Under the pieces are notes generated by a model, which saw only the letters and a program-made list of their open reading frames with translations, did not search any database and was not told where the DNA came from. DNA of 64,000 nucleotides, taken from contig DATLRX010000033.1 of assembly GCA_035534435.1 (NCBI GenBank), positions 113,127 to 177,126 of the forward strand, given 5' to 3'. This DNA is from Palsa-851 sp035534435 (GTDB lineage: Bacteria; Chloroflexota; Dormibacteria; Aeolococcales; Aeolococcaceae). The position numbers and the translations under genes are program-made. Positions 34,082-42,999 of the stretch are shown here, piece by piece; position 1 is the stretch's first letter; every line of letters begins with the position of its first letter.

Positions 34082-35238
34082 TCGGACTCTCCGGTGTGAT
34101 GGATGTGCGCGGGCAGCGAGCGGCGACCTTCCACCTGGACCTCGCTTTCCTCAGCCACGACGAAAGGGAGGCGCGGGGTCCGGCGGCGGTTCCGCCAGAG
34201 CAGTCCGAGCAGCGACACGCCGAGCAGGCCGAGCGCGATGAAGATGATCGTGCGGTGCCCGTAGATGGTGAGCGCCAGGCACCCGAGAATCGCGGTGACC
34301 AGGTAGAAGGTCATCGCCGTCTCGAGCGGCGTCATGCCGACCGCGCGGAGGCGGTGATGCAGGTGTCCAGCGTCCGGGGCGGCGGGATTCCTTCCCGCGA
34401 GCGTACGCCGCACGATCGCGAACAGCGTGTCGCCGATCGGAAGACCCAACGCGATCAGCGGCACGAGGATCGAGAGACCGACGACGACCTTTGCGACACC
34501 GAGCACGGTGATGAGCCCGAGCACGACGCCGAGGAAGTGGCTGCCCGAGTCGCCCATGAAGACGCGCGCGGGCGGCAGGTTGAAGACCAGGAACCCGAGG
34601 CAGCAGCCCATGACCGCCCCGCTCAGGATCACGACGCCGGCCTGCACCTGGGACTCAACATCGCCGGGTGGCCCGATCCGGCTGATGGCCGCGAGCAGAC
34701 AGACGCCCGCGACGATGGCGATCACCCCGGCCGCCACGCCATCTGCGCCGTCCAGAAGATTCACCGACACCTGCATGCCGACGAGCCACACCACCGTGAC
34801 GGGCGCGCTCAGCCACATGAGATCGATGACCGACGGCGAGTGCGACCCCGGGATGGCGACCGTGGTGATGGTGATTCCGAAGAGGACCGCGAGCACGCCG
34901 ACGCCGACCTCGATCCCGAGCTTGCTCCGCCATGACAGGTCGAGGATGTCGTCGATCGCCATTGCCACGGTGATGGCGGCCGTCACGGCCAGGACCTGCC
35001 AGCGATCGGCGATGCTCGAACCGAAGATCGCGATCGCGACGGCGAATCCGGCGAACATCGCGATGCCGCCGAGCCTCGGCGTCGCTTGCCGGTGGAGATG
35101 CCGGGCGCCGTCGGGCTCGGCGACGGCGCCGGTACGGCGGGCGAGCCAGATCGAGCCCGGCACCGCGGCCATGCAGACGGCGCTCGCCACGAGGAACGGC
35201 GGAAGCGCCGTCAGCCAGGGCGAGTCGGCGGCGATCAC
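34078..35238 (-). CDS. Undecaprenyl-phosphate sugar-1-phosphate transferase (WecA/TagO/MraY superfamily)
   Basis: Polytopic membrane enzyme of 386 residues that attaches a sugar-1-phosphate, probably GlcNAc-1-phosphate, to undecaprenyl phosphate to begin synthesis of wall or surface glycopolymers. The family motifs are intact: AIDDILDLSWRSKL, VNLLDGADGVAAG, FMGDSGSHFLG and the His-rich loop DAGHLHHRLRAVG. About ten helices are seen. The HLHHRL loop favours the WecA/TagO branch over MraY. GTG start overlaps the glyA stop as GTGA; the order wecA-atp genes is typical of Actinobacteria and Chloroflexota. Confidence 0.92.
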   Translation of the reverse strand: MIAADSPWLTALPPFLVASAVCMAAVPGSIWLARRTGAVAEPDGARHLHRQATPRLGGIAMFAGFAVAIAIFGSSIADRWQVLAVTAAITVAMAIDDILDLSWRSKLGIEVGVGVLAVLFGITITTVAIPGSHSPSVIDLMWLSAPVTVVWLVGMQVSVNLLDGADGVAAGVIAIVAGVCLLAAISRIGPPGDVESQVQAGVVILSGAVMGCCLGFLVFNLPPARVFMGDSGSHFLGVVLGLITVLGVAKVVVGLSILVPLIALGLPIGDTLFAIVRRTLAGRNPAAPDAGHLHHRLRAVGMTPLETAMTFYLVTAILGCLALTIYGHRTIIFIALGLLGVSLLGLLWRNRRRTPRLPFVVAEESEVQVEGRRSLPAHIHHTGESD

Positions 35239-36548
35239 GCCGGCGGCAATTCCCGGTATGGGAGTGGGAAACGCCGGCAGAGCGCGAGGCTCCGTGCACG
35301 CACGTCGGCCCGCACCTCGGCATCGTCGAAGCCGGTGAGCATGCGGTGCACGAGCGCGGCGATCTCGTCCATCTCCGGCTCACCCATGCCGCGCGACGTC
35401 ACCGACGGGCTGCCGAGCCTGATCCCGTTCGGGTTGAACGGCGATCCGCCGTGGCCCGGGAACGCGTTGGCGTTCACCGTCACGCCCACCTCGTCGAAGG
35501 CAGCCTGCACCGTGCGGCCGCGGAGCCCGGTGGGGCGCAGGTCGATGACCATCAGGTGGTTGTCGGTGCCGCCCGTGGTGAGCTGCAGGCCGCGCGACAT
35601 CAGCCCCGCGGCCATCGCCTTGGCATTGGTCACGACGCTGTGAGCGTAATCGCGGAAGGCCGGCTGCGCGCACTGCTTGAACATCACGGCTTTCGCCGCG
35701 ATCGCGTGCATCTGCGGACCGCCCTGGATGTTCGGGCATGCCGCCTTGTCGATCTGATCGGCGTGCTCCGCCTTGCAGAGGACGACCCCGCCCCAGGGTC
35801 CCCGCATCGTCTTGTGGGTCGTGAAGGTGACGAAATCGGCATGGGGGACGGGGCTGGGATGCGCCCCGCCCGCGACGAGACCCGCGAAATGGGCCATGTC
35901 GACCATGAGGTATGCGTCGATCTCCTGAGCGATCTCCGCAAATGCCGCGAAATCGAGGATCCGCGGGTACGAGCTGTAGCCGGCGACGATCATCTTCGGG
36001 CGCACCTCGAGGGCGCGCTCACGAACCGCCGCCATGTCGAGGATGCCGGTCTCCTCGTCGACGAAATAGGGCTCGAAGTGGTAGATCCGGCCGCTGAAGC
36101 TGACCGGCGAGCCATGGCTCAGGTGACCGCCCTGGTCCAGCGCCATGCCGAGCACGGTGTCACCCGGGCTGAGCACGCTCGCGTAGACGGCCATGTTCGC
36201 CTGCGTCCCGGAATGGGGCTGGACATTGGCATGATCGGCACCGAACAGCGCCTTGGCACGATCCCTGGCCAGGTTCTCGACCTTGTCGACGATCTGGCAT
36301 CCGCCGTAGTAGCGCTTGCCCGGGACGCCCTCGGCGTACTTGTTGTTCAGCCACGACCCGAGCGCCTCGAGGACGGCCACGGACGCGAGGTTCTCCGAGG
36401 GAATGAGTTCGAGCGTCTCCTCCTGTCGCTCCAGCTCGGCGTCGAGCAATGCGGCGACTTCGGGGTCCGTCGCGCGCAGCGCGGGCTTGTCGGTGAATCC
36501 GGCGCCACCGGTGGCTGCCGGACGGGTGTCGACAGGTGTGCTGGTCAC
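35235..36548 (-). CDS. glyA: Serine hydroxymethyltransferase
   Basis: PLP enzyme that interconverts serine and glycine while charging tetrahydrofolate. The 437-residue protein shows ELIPSENLASVAVLEALGS, YYGGCQIVDKVE, NVQPHSGTQANMAVY, VDMAHFAGLVAGG and the PLP-lysine motif FVTFTTHKTMRGPWGG. A short Thr/Ala-rich leader (VTSTPVDTRPAATGGAG) precedes the conserved core. GTG start overlaps the tsaC stop as GTGA. Confidence 0.97.
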   Translation of the reverse strand: MTSTPVDTRPAATGGAGFTDKPALRATDPEVAALLDAELERQEETLELIPSENLASVAVLEALGSWLNNKYAEGVPGKRYYGGCQIVDKVENLARDRAKALFGADHANVQPHSGTQANMAVYASVLSPGDTVLGMALDQGGHLSHGSPVSFSGRIYHFEPYFVDEETGILDMAAVRERALEVRPKMIVAGYSSYPRILDFAAFAEIAQEIDAYLMVDMAHFAGLVAGGAHPSPVPHADFVTFTTHKTMRGPWGGVVLCKAEHADQIDKAACPNIQGGPQMHAIAAKAVMFKQCAQPAFRDYAHSVVTNAKAMAAGLMSRGLQLTTGGTDNHLMVIDLRPTGLRGRTVQAAFDEVGVTVNANAFPGHGGSPFNPNGIRLGSPSVTSRGMGEPEMDEIAALVHRMLTGFDDAEVRADVRARSLALCRRFPLPYRELPPA

Positions 36549-37162
36549 TGCGATCTCTGCCCCTCCGTGCTGGTTGAAGGTGAACCCCCGAGCAATCGGC
36601 GCAGCGCGGCAATGGTGATCGGGCCTTCGCGCAGCACGTGGGGGGTGTTGGACGTGCAGTCGATGATAGTCGAGGCGAGTCCGCCGCAGGACCCACCCTC
36701 GACCACGGCGTCGACCTCGTCCCCGAGTGCCGCCACGACCTCTGCGGCTGTCGTGGCGGGCGGTTCCCCGTGGCGGTTGGCGCTCGTGCTCGCGAGCGGA
36801 CCGGTGCGCCGGAGGAGATCGAGAGCGACGGGATGGTCGGGAACGCGAACGCTGAGCGTCGTCCCGGTTCGTGGGATCGCCCATCGACGAGCACGGAGGG
36901 TGCAGATGATCGAGAGCGCACCGGGCCAGTACGCCTCCGCCAGCGCACGAGCGGTGGCGCTCAGCTCGACGTCCCTCTCGATCTCGTCGACGGACGCGCT
37001 CAGCAGCGTGAGCTCGAGGCCCGCGGGACGCCGCTTGATCGCGTAGATGCGGTCGACGGCCGCGGCGCTCGCGGGATCGCATGCCAGACCGAAGACGGTA
37101 TCGGTCGGCATGGCGATGACTCCGCCGCGGGCGATGGCGGTGACCGCCGCGTGCAGCGTCAC
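36545..37162 (-). CDS. tsaC: L-threonylcarbamoyladenylate synthase (YrdC/Sua5 core)
   Basis: Makes threonylcarbamoyl-AMP from threonine, bicarbonate and ATP, the first t6A step. The 205-residue YrdC domain has GGVIAMPTDTVFGLACD, YAIKRRPAGLELTLLSAS (KxR substrate motif) and PLASTSANRHGEPPATTA. It is the short TsaC form without the Sua5 C-terminal domain. GTG start overlaps the prmC stop as GTGA. Confidence 0.94.
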   Translation of the reverse strand: MTLHAAVTAIARGGVIAMPTDTVFGLACDPASAAAVDRIYAIKRRPAGLELTLLSASVDEIERDVELSATARALAEAYWPGALSIICTLRARRWAIPRTGTTLSVRVPDHPVALDLLRRTGPLASTSANRHGEPPATTAAEVVAALGDEVDAVVEGGSCGGLASTIIDCTSNTPHVLREGPITIAALRRLLGGSPSTSTEGQRSQ

Positions 37163-38016
37163 CGCTGCTCCGCGTCGAGGACGCGGATCCTCCCGGTCAG
37201 GTCGGGGACCATCGACACGCTCATGCCGGGGAGGGCCTCCTCCACCAGCGCACCGACGTCGGTTGCGCGCCTGGGGTCGACCTCCAGGAGGAGGCGGGCG
37301 GTGGTCACGTGCGCTCGGATCGATGCCAGCAGCGCTCGATATGCATCGAGCCCATCCGCGCCGCCGAGCAGTGCGCCGTGCGGCTCGAAGTCGCGCACGT
37401 CGCGATCCACGCCGGCAAGCTCGTCGGCGGTGACGTAGGGTGGGTTGCTCACGACGAGGTCGAAGGAACCCTCGAGCGCATCCGCCCACGAGCATTCCAC
37501 GAACGTCGCAGCGACCTCCAGGCGCTCCGCGTTCGCGCGCGCCACCTCGAGTGCCGCGGCGCTGACATCGGTGGCGATGACCGTGGTGCCGGGCACCTCC
37601 GCCGCGAGCGTGATGGCGATGCACCCACTCCCCGTGCCGAGGTCGGCGACCCGCGCGGGGTGGCCGTCTCGAGCGCGCAGCGCCAGCAGCCCGCGCTCGA
37701 CGAGCGTCTCCGTATCGGGGCGCGGGATGAGCACATCGCCCGTCACCGTGTAGGACCGGCCGTAGAACTCTCGCCCGCCGGTGATGTAGGCCACCGGCTC
37801 CCCCTTGCCGCGCCGGCGCACCAGCTCGCGAATCGCGCTCAGCTCGCGCTCATCGAGAGGGCGGTCGAACTGCAGGTACAGGTCGAGGCGGCGGATGCCG
37901 AGCGCCTGCGCGCAGAGCAGCTCCGAGTCGAGCCTCGCGGTGGTGCTGCCGTGGTCACCGAGGTAGGTGGTGCTCAGGCGCAGCACGTCGATGAGGATGG
38001 GGGCGGCGGACGCCAC
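37159..38016 (-). CDS. prmC: Release factor glutamine N5-methyltransferase
   Basis: Methylates the glutamine of the GGQ motif in release factors. The 285-residue protein has an N-terminal helical domain (1-80, with RLDLYLQFDRPL and GEPVAYITGGREFYGR) and a Rossmann methyltransferase domain with VADLGTGSGCIAITLAAE and the catalytic VVSNPPYVTADEL. The start is GTG one base after the prfA stop (TGAGGTG). Being next to its substrate gene prfA supports the assignment. Confidence 0.96.
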   Translation of the reverse strand: MASAAPILIDVLRLSTTYLGDHGSTTARLDSELLCAQALGIRRLDLYLQFDRPLDERELSAIRELVRRRGKGEPVAYITGGREFYGRSYTVTGDVLIPRPDTETLVERGLLALRARDGHPARVADLGTGSGCIAITLAAEVPGTTVIATDVSAAALEVARANAERLEVAATFVECSWADALEGSFDLVVSNPPYVTADELAGVDRDVRDFEPHGALLGGADGLDAYRALLASIRAHVTTARLLLEVDPRRATDVGALVEEALPGMSVSMVPDLTGRIRVLDAEQR

Positions 38017-38017
38017 C

Positions 38018-39139
38018 TCAGGCGTCGTGCCCGGCAGCACCACCGTCGGGCTCGTCCTCGAGAAGCCGGCGCGCCTGGTCCTCATTGGCGAGCGGCTCGA
38101 TCAACAGGTCGAGGTCCCCGTCGAGCACCCGGGGGAGCTGGTGCAGCGTGAAGTCGATGCGATGGTCGGTGACACGCGACTGCGGGAAGTTGTACGTGCG
38201 GATCTTCTCGCTGCGATCGCCGCTGCCCACCATCGAACGTCGCGTCGCCCGCAGCTCCGCCTCGCGTTTCGCCTCGGCGAGGTCGTACAGGCGCGCGCGC
38301 AGCACGCGCATCGCCTTGGCGCGATTCTTGATCTGTGATTTCTCGTCCTGGCACGTCACGACAAGGCCGGTCGGCAGGTGGGTGATGCGCACCGCGGAGT
38401 CCGTCGTGTTCACGCTCTGGCCGCCGGGTCCGGTGCTCCGGTACACATCGATCTTGAGGTCGTTCTCGTTGACGTCCACCTCGAGCTCATCGGCCTCGGG
38501 AAGGACGACCACCGACGCGGCGGACGTGTGGATGCGCCCCTGTGCCTCGGTCTCGGGCACGCGCTGAACGCGGTGCACGCCGGACTCGAACTTCAAGCGT
38601 GAGTACGCGCCCTGCCCGTGCACCTCGAACACCATCTCCTTGAACCCGTGCCCAGCTGTCTCGTTGTGGTCGAGCACCTCGATGCGCCAGCGCTGACGCT
38701 CCGCATAGCGCGAGTACATCCGGAACAGATCCGCCGCGAACAGCGCCGCCTCATCGCCGCCGGTGCCGGCACGAATCTCGACGACGACATCGCGGTCATC
38801 GTTGGGGTCGGCGGTGAGCAGCAACGCGCGCAGACGCTCGTACTCCCCGTTCGCCGCCGCGAGCTGCGCGTCGTGCTCCTCGGCGGCCATCGTCACCATC
38901 TGCGGATCGGTTTCCGCATGGGCCATCTCGGCGGCTTCACGCGCCGCGCTCTGCGCGTCACGCCAGCGACGCGCGGCCTCGACCACCTCGCGCAGCTTCG
39001 CCTGCTCGCGGGAAAGCTGTTGCACGCGATCGAGATCCTGGTATGCGTCCGGTTCGCTGAGCAACCCCTCGAGCTCCACATAGCGTGCCTCGAGTGCCGC
39101 AAGGCGCTGCTCGAACGCGGTCAACTCGCTCTCGGACAT
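38018..39139 (-). CDS. prfA: Peptide chain release factor 1
   Basis: Terminates translation at UAA and UAG. The 373-residue protein has the N-terminal coiled helices, VVEIRAGTGGDEAALFAADLFRMY, the catalytic GGQ in STGPGGQSVNTTDSAVRITH, and the RF1 C-terminal ending. The ATG start overlaps the DUF1385 stop by one base (TGATG). Confidence 0.97.
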   Translation of the reverse strand: MSESELTAFEQRLAALEARYVELEGLLSEPDAYQDLDRVQQLSREQAKLREVVEAARRWRDAQSAAREAAEMAHAETDPQMVTMAAEEHDAQLAAANGEYERLRALLLTADPNDDRDVVVEIRAGTGGDEAALFAADLFRMYSRYAERQRWRIEVLDHNETAGHGFKEMVFEVHGQGAYSRLKFESGVHRVQRVPETEAQGRIHTSAASVVVLPEADELEVDVNENDLKIDVYRSTGPGGQSVNTTDSAVRITHLPTGLVVTCQDEKSQIKNRAKAMRVLRARLYDLAEAKREAELRATRRSMVGSGDRSEKIRTYNFPQSRVTDHRIDFTLHQLPRVLDGDLDLLIEPLANEDQARRLLEDEPDGGAAGHDA

Positions 39140-40113
39140 CAGCGAGCACCCGCGATTTCGTAGACGGGACCATCGTTGTGAGGCGCGCCGCGACGCGCGG
39201 CGTCGAGCGCGGCGATGGCGACCTCGATCTGATGATCGTCCGGGGTGCGTGTGCTCAGCAGCTGCGCACCGAGCACGGGTGCGAGGGCGATCCTGCCGGC
39301 TGCCGTGCCGCGAATGCGGATCAGCGCGCGGATGATCTCGTACGACACGGCGGCGACAACGGGCACGAGCACGATCTGGCCCACGAGACGTATCGCCGTC
39401 GGCAGCAATCCCAGCGGCGCGAAGACTCCGACACTCACGAACGCGACCACGACGAGGAAGCCGGTGCCGCAGCGCGGATGCAGCCGGCTGCATGCGCGGA
39501 CATGGTCGATATCGACGGCATCACCGGACTCGAGCGCGTTGATCGCCTTGTGCTCGGCGCCGTGATACTGAAAGAGCCGGCGCACGTTGGGGATCAGGCT
39601 GACCAGCATGAGATACGCGACGAGGACGACGGCGCGGATGACGCCCTCGATCAGCACCGACGTGATCGATTCCGTCGTGTGATGCAGCACGCTGCCGAGC
39701 AGCAGGGGCAGACCGATGAACAGCACCAGCGCAAAGACGAGCGAGGCGACCATCGCCCCACGCAACGCACCGTCGCCGATCGCGGCGTCCTGGCCCAGCT
39801 GCACGACCGCCGACCACTGGAGCGCGCGCATCCCCAGGTGAATCGTCTCGTAGAGGCCCGCGACACCGCGAAAGAAGGGACGGCGCCAGATGCCTGCCGT
39901 GTACACGCGTGAGCGCAGCACATCGGTGCAGACGGCGATGTCGCCGTTCGGCCGTCGCGCAGCCACGGCATAGGTGTCGCGGCCGCGCATGAGCACTCCT
40001 TCGATGACCGCCTGACCTCCATAGAAGAAGGTTCCGGGCGGTGCGCTCACCGCGTTCACGGCGACGGTGAGCAGGAGGTCGCGGGATCGCTGGGCGAACC
40101 TCATCAGCGGCAT
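39139..40113 (-). CDS. DUF1385 membrane protein
   Basis: Integral membrane protein of about 324 residues of the DUF1385 family, whose function is unknown. Conserved family motifs are present: FFYGGQAVIEGVLMRG, FQYHGAEHKAINALESG and SRLHPRCGTGFLVVV, with about five membrane helices between and after them. The His/Cys/Glu-rich motifs suggest a metal site. Two alternative starts (40113 or 40104) flank the unconserved N-terminus, neither with a clear ribosome binding site. It sits between rpmE and prfA, as commonly found in Firmicutes and Chloroflexota. Confidence 0.88.
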   Translation of the reverse strand: MPLMRFAQRSRDLLLTVAVNAVSAPPGTFFYGGQAVIEGVLMRGRDTYAVAARRPNGDIAVCTDVLRSRVYTAGIWRRPFFRGVAGLYETIHLGMRALQWSAVVQLGQDAAIGDGALRGAMVASLVFALVLFIGLPLLLGSVLHHTTESITSVLIEGVIRAVVLVAYLMLVSLIPNVRRLFQYHGAEHKAINALESGDAVDIDHVRACSRLHPRCGTGFLVVVAFVSVGVFAPLGLLPTAIRLVGQIVLVPVVAAVSYEIIRALIRIRGTAAGRIALAPVLGAQLLSTRTPDDHQIEVAIAALDAARRGAPHNDGPVYEIAGAR

Positions 40114-40179
40114 GCTAGTGCACCCGGCGCGCGCGGTTTTGCGATGCATCCGCTGCGACGCCGAGCCGGCGCCGCGCTG

Positions 40180-40392
40180 CTACGCCTTCTTCGCCTGCTC
40201 GGCGCGGCGGCGGAAGCGCTCGACCTGGCCGCCCGTGTCGATGATGCGCTGCGTCCCGGTGAAGAACGGATGGCACACCGAGCACACCTCGGTCTTCAGC
40301 TCAGCGAGTGTCGATCCCGTGGAGAAGGTGTTGCCGCACAGGCAGTGCACCTCGGCGTCGGTATGGTACTCGGGATGGATTGCAGCTTTCAT
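40180..40392 (-). CDS. rpmE: 50S ribosomal protein L31, zinc type
   Basis: Ribosomal protein of 70 residues, MKAAIHPEYHTDAEVHCLCG. Four cysteines (Cys17, Cys19, Cys37, Cys40) form the zinc-binding C+ form. GNTFSTGSTLAELKTEVCS and HPFFTGTQRIIDTGGQVERF are diagnostic. AAGG lies upstream of the ATG. A weak promoter (TTGAGC, then TATCGT after 15 bp) is visible upstream on the minus strand, so it may head the rpmE-prfA-atp transcript. Confidence 0.97.
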   Translation of the reverse strand: MKAAIHPEYHTDAEVHCLCGNTFSTGSTLAELKTEVCSVCHPFFTGTQRIIDTGGQVERFRRRAEQAKKA

Positions 40393-40450
40393 GGGGCGCC
40401 TTGATTCGCGAGGAAGGGAACAAGCCCACGATACCACGGCAGCGCGAGGC

Positions 40451-41707
40451 TCAATCCACGGCCACGCCGACCGGCCGCGTGAAGTTCCCGTGCGACACCG
40501 CCGGGAGCCGGTCGACCAGCCGGTGGTACGCGGCCGCCAGACCGATGCCGTCGTCGGGGAGCAGGCCGCGGCCCGCGAGCACCTCGATGAGCCAGTCGTG
40601 ATCGCAGTTGAGCGAGCGCCACTGGATCTGACCCGCGCCCATCTCGACGACCGCTGTCGCCGTGCGCTCGAGCTCGGCGCTCGAATCGGTGACTCCGGGG
40701 AAGGTGAGGAGGTTGACGCACACCTGCCCGCCCGCACGCGACATCACCCGACCGCACTCGATGACGTCCTCGATCGCGTATCCGACGGGGCGGTAGTACG
40801 CCCGGAAGATGGGATCGTTGAACGAGATCGCGCTGATGCGCACGCTGTTGCACCCGGCGTCGATGAGGCGTTGCAGGGTGCGCGGGCGGCTCCCGTTCGT
40901 GTTGACGTGGATGGTCGAGGCCGGATGCGCCGCACGGATCTGGGCGACGGCATCGGCGAGCACGTCGTCGCGCGTGAGCGGCTCACCCTCGCATCCCTGG
41001 CCGAACGAGACGATCGCCGCGTCCCTGCCGCCGAGGTGGAACCCGGCCATCCCGGCGAGCTCCGCGGCCGTCGGGGCGAACCGCATCCGCGGCTGCGGTG
41101 CGGGAACCTCGCCGTCGGTCTGCAGTGAGATGCATCCCAGGCAGTCCGCGTTGCAGGCCGGGGATGCGGGGAGCGCTCCCTCGTAGCGTCGAAGGAAGGT
41201 GTTCTGCGCGGTGTAGCAACGAAGCTCGGTCGCGCAGGTGGCGAGGTGCTCGACGAGACGGTTGCCGGGGAGCGCCGCGCGCGCGGTGTCGATCGCCTCC
41301 GGCAGCCCCGCGCCGGCATAGCGCGCCGGTTCCCACCAGCCGAAGGCATCGGTGTTGAGCGCTGCGACACGCAACTCGTCGTGGTGCTCCACCACCGCCG
41401 CGTACCCGTAGAGGGGCAGCCGGTGGCTCCCGGGCAGCGGTCGCGAGGCCGGCAGCAGCGTGCGCAGAAACCCGACGGGGAGCACCGCGGCGACGGGCAG
41501 CAGGTCGGCTTCGATGTCCACAGGGCGGTTCTTCGAGTCGAGTGCCAGCGCCCGCCGCCCGGGGAGGTGCATGAGCGTCGTGCCCTCCGGGATGGGGATG
41601 AGCTCGGTCGCATCGAGCGCGACGACACGGCCGCCCGAGCGTGCGCCGGGACGGAAGCCACCCAGGACCTCGAGCTCGCCATCGGGTCGGGAAACGACAG
41701 GGCGCAT
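40451..41707 (-). CDS. Radical SAM protein of unknown function
   Basis: A 418-residue radical SAM enzyme. The cluster motif is CNADCLGC (Cys185, Cys189, Cys192; CxxxCxxC), embedded after a domain of about 180 residues of its own. Downstream elements GQGCEGEPL, TIHVNTNGSRPRTLQRLIDAG and VCVNLLTFPGVTD resemble strands 2-6 of the radical SAM barrel. No second Cys-rich (SPASM) cluster is seen at the C-terminus. The N-terminal 150 residues show no family I can name. It lies 58 bp upstream of rpmE on the same strand, with no pathway neighbour. Substrate unknown. Confidence 0.8.
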   Translation of the reverse strand: MRPVVSRPDGELEVLGGFRPGARSGGRVVALDATELIPIPEGTTLMHLPGRRALALDSKNRPVDIEADLLPVAAVLPVGFLRTLLPASRPLPGSHRLPLYGYAAVVEHHDELRVAALNTDAFGWWEPARYAGAGLPEAIDTARAALPGNRLVEHLATCATELRCYTAQNTFLRRYEGALPASPACNADCLGCISLQTDGEVPAPQPRMRFAPTAAELAGMAGFHLGGRDAAIVSFGQGCEGEPLTRDDVLADAVAQIRAAHPASTIHVNTNGSRPRTLQRLIDAGCNSVRISAISFNDPIFRAYYRPVGYAIEDVIECGRVMSRAGGQVCVNLLTFPGVTDSSAELERTATAVVEMGAGQIQWRSLNCDHDWLIEVLAGRGLLPDDGIGLAAAYHRLVDRLPAVSHGNFTRPVGVAVD

Positions 41708-41774
41708 CGCCCGATTGTCCCTTTTGCGTCCATCACCACCGGACGAACACCGGGGACGGAAGGCTCAGGTGACC

Positions 41775-42575
41775 CTAGTGCGCCGTGAGAAACGCCAGCG
41801 TGCGCTCGTTGAACTCGGCCACGTTCTCGTAGATCGGCGCGTGCGCGCAGTCCTCGAAGACGACCAGCTCCGACCCCGCGATGCCGTGCTGCAGCGGCTC
41901 CGCGAAGCGCGTCGAGGTGACCGCGTCATGCCGGCCGAACGTGATCTGCGTCGGCGCGGTGATCCTGCCGAGCTGATCAGCGGCGTCGTGGCTGATCACG
42001 GCTTCCGTCGTCCGCAGGAAGGCGTCGACCGGTTGCACCGGGCGCCCGCGCACGAAGTCGGCGAGCGCGGTGACGTAGTCCGGCTTCTCGGCGTACATCT
42101 CCGGGGTGAAGCACCACGGGAAGATGCCCTTGATGATCATGTCCGGGACGCTGTTCAGCTGCTGTGCCATCACCTGCCACGTCTCGACGACCGTCCGCAG
42201 GAACAGGTCCGTCTTCGGCCAGGCGCTGTGCAGTGACAGGCTCTTCACCTTCTCCGGGTATTTCGCCGCGAGCCACATGCCGGTCGCCGCACCGAGGGAC
42301 AGCCCCATGACATGCGCGCGCTCGACGCCGATCGCCTGCATGAACGCGGCGATGTCATCGGCGAACAGCTCGGTCGTGTAGCTGCCGGTGGGTTTGTCGC
42401 TCTCGCCCGCACCGCGGAGGTCGACGGAGATGCACGTGAAGTGCTTCGCGTATTCGCCGACCTGGAACGCGTAGCAGGCCTGGTCGGCAGCGAGGTACGG
42501 GATCAGGACGAGCGGCTCGCCCTCACCCGTGCTTTCGTAGTTGACGGACAGGTCGCCGGCATGAACCTTGGGCAT
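41775..42575 (-). CDS. Alpha/beta-fold hydrolase
   Basis: A 266-residue alpha/beta hydrolase. The nucleophile elbow is GLSLGA (Ser93), the acid is probably the Asp in FGRHDAVTS, and the His lies in FEDCAHAPIYENVAEF. VDLRGAGESDKP is the conserved oxyanion/loop region. Resembles haloperoxidase, esterase or 3-oxoadipate enol-lactonase type enzymes; no haloalkane-binding residues are clear. A good ribosome binding site (GGAGAG, seven bases) precedes the ATG. Apparently a single-gene unit. Confidence 0.85.
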   Translation of the reverse strand: MPKVHAGDLSVNYESTGEGEPLVLIPYLAADQACYAFQVGEYAKHFTCISVDLRGAGESDKPTGSYTTELFADDIAAFMQAIGVERAHVMGLSLGAATGMWLAAKYPEKVKSLSLHSAWPKTDLFLRTVVETWQVMAQQLNSVPDMIIKGIFPWCFTPEMYAEKPDYVTALADFVRGRPVQPVDAFLRTTEAVISHDAADQLGRITAPTQITFGRHDAVTSTRFAEPLQHGIAGSELVVFEDCAHAPIYENVAEFNERTLAFLTAH

Positions 42576-42654
42576 GCTGCTTCTCTCCTTGCTCTACCCC
42601 TTGAGCCCCATGGCGATGGCCAGGATACTCGCGGGGCGCAGCCGCCGAAGGACC

Positions 42655-42987
42655 TCAGCGTGAGCGGCGCTGGCAGTTCCCGACGACCGCGACCGCGCCG
42701 GCACCGACGGCGAAGAACAGGCAGATCACGACACCGACGATCGAGATGCCGGTGATCGGCCCGATCAGGCCGGAGAGCAGGAGACCGGCGATGACCACCG
42801 CGCCCAGGAAGGTCGCGAGCGTCAGCCAGTAGGTCGACGGCGTGACCCACGTCGTCCGCAGCGTGCCACTCGCGGGCTTCGAGAACATCGCGACCATGAA
42901 GGCGTCGGCGACGGGGATGACCGCTGCGCCGAACCCGGTCGGTGTCGGGACCGGCGAGTCGGGAACGCGCGTGAAGACATTGGGCAT
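42655..42987 (-). CDS. Small two-helix membrane protein, unknown function
   Basis: A 110-residue protein with two hydrophobic segments (about 55-75, WLTLATFLGAVVIAGLLLSG, and 78-100, GISIVGVVICLFFAVGAGAV) after a 50-residue N-terminus. It ends in CQRRSR. It begins 12 bp downstream of the HtrA stop on the same strand, so it may be co-expressed with the protease. I do not recognise a family. Confidence 0.55.
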   Translation of the reverse strand: MPNVFTRVPDSPVPTPTGFGAAVIPVADAFMVAMFSKPASGTLRTTWVTPSTYWLTLATFLGAVVIAGLLLSGLIGPITGISIVGVVICLFFAVGAGAVAVVGNCQRRSR

Positions 42988-42999
42988 ACGTGCAGCGTA

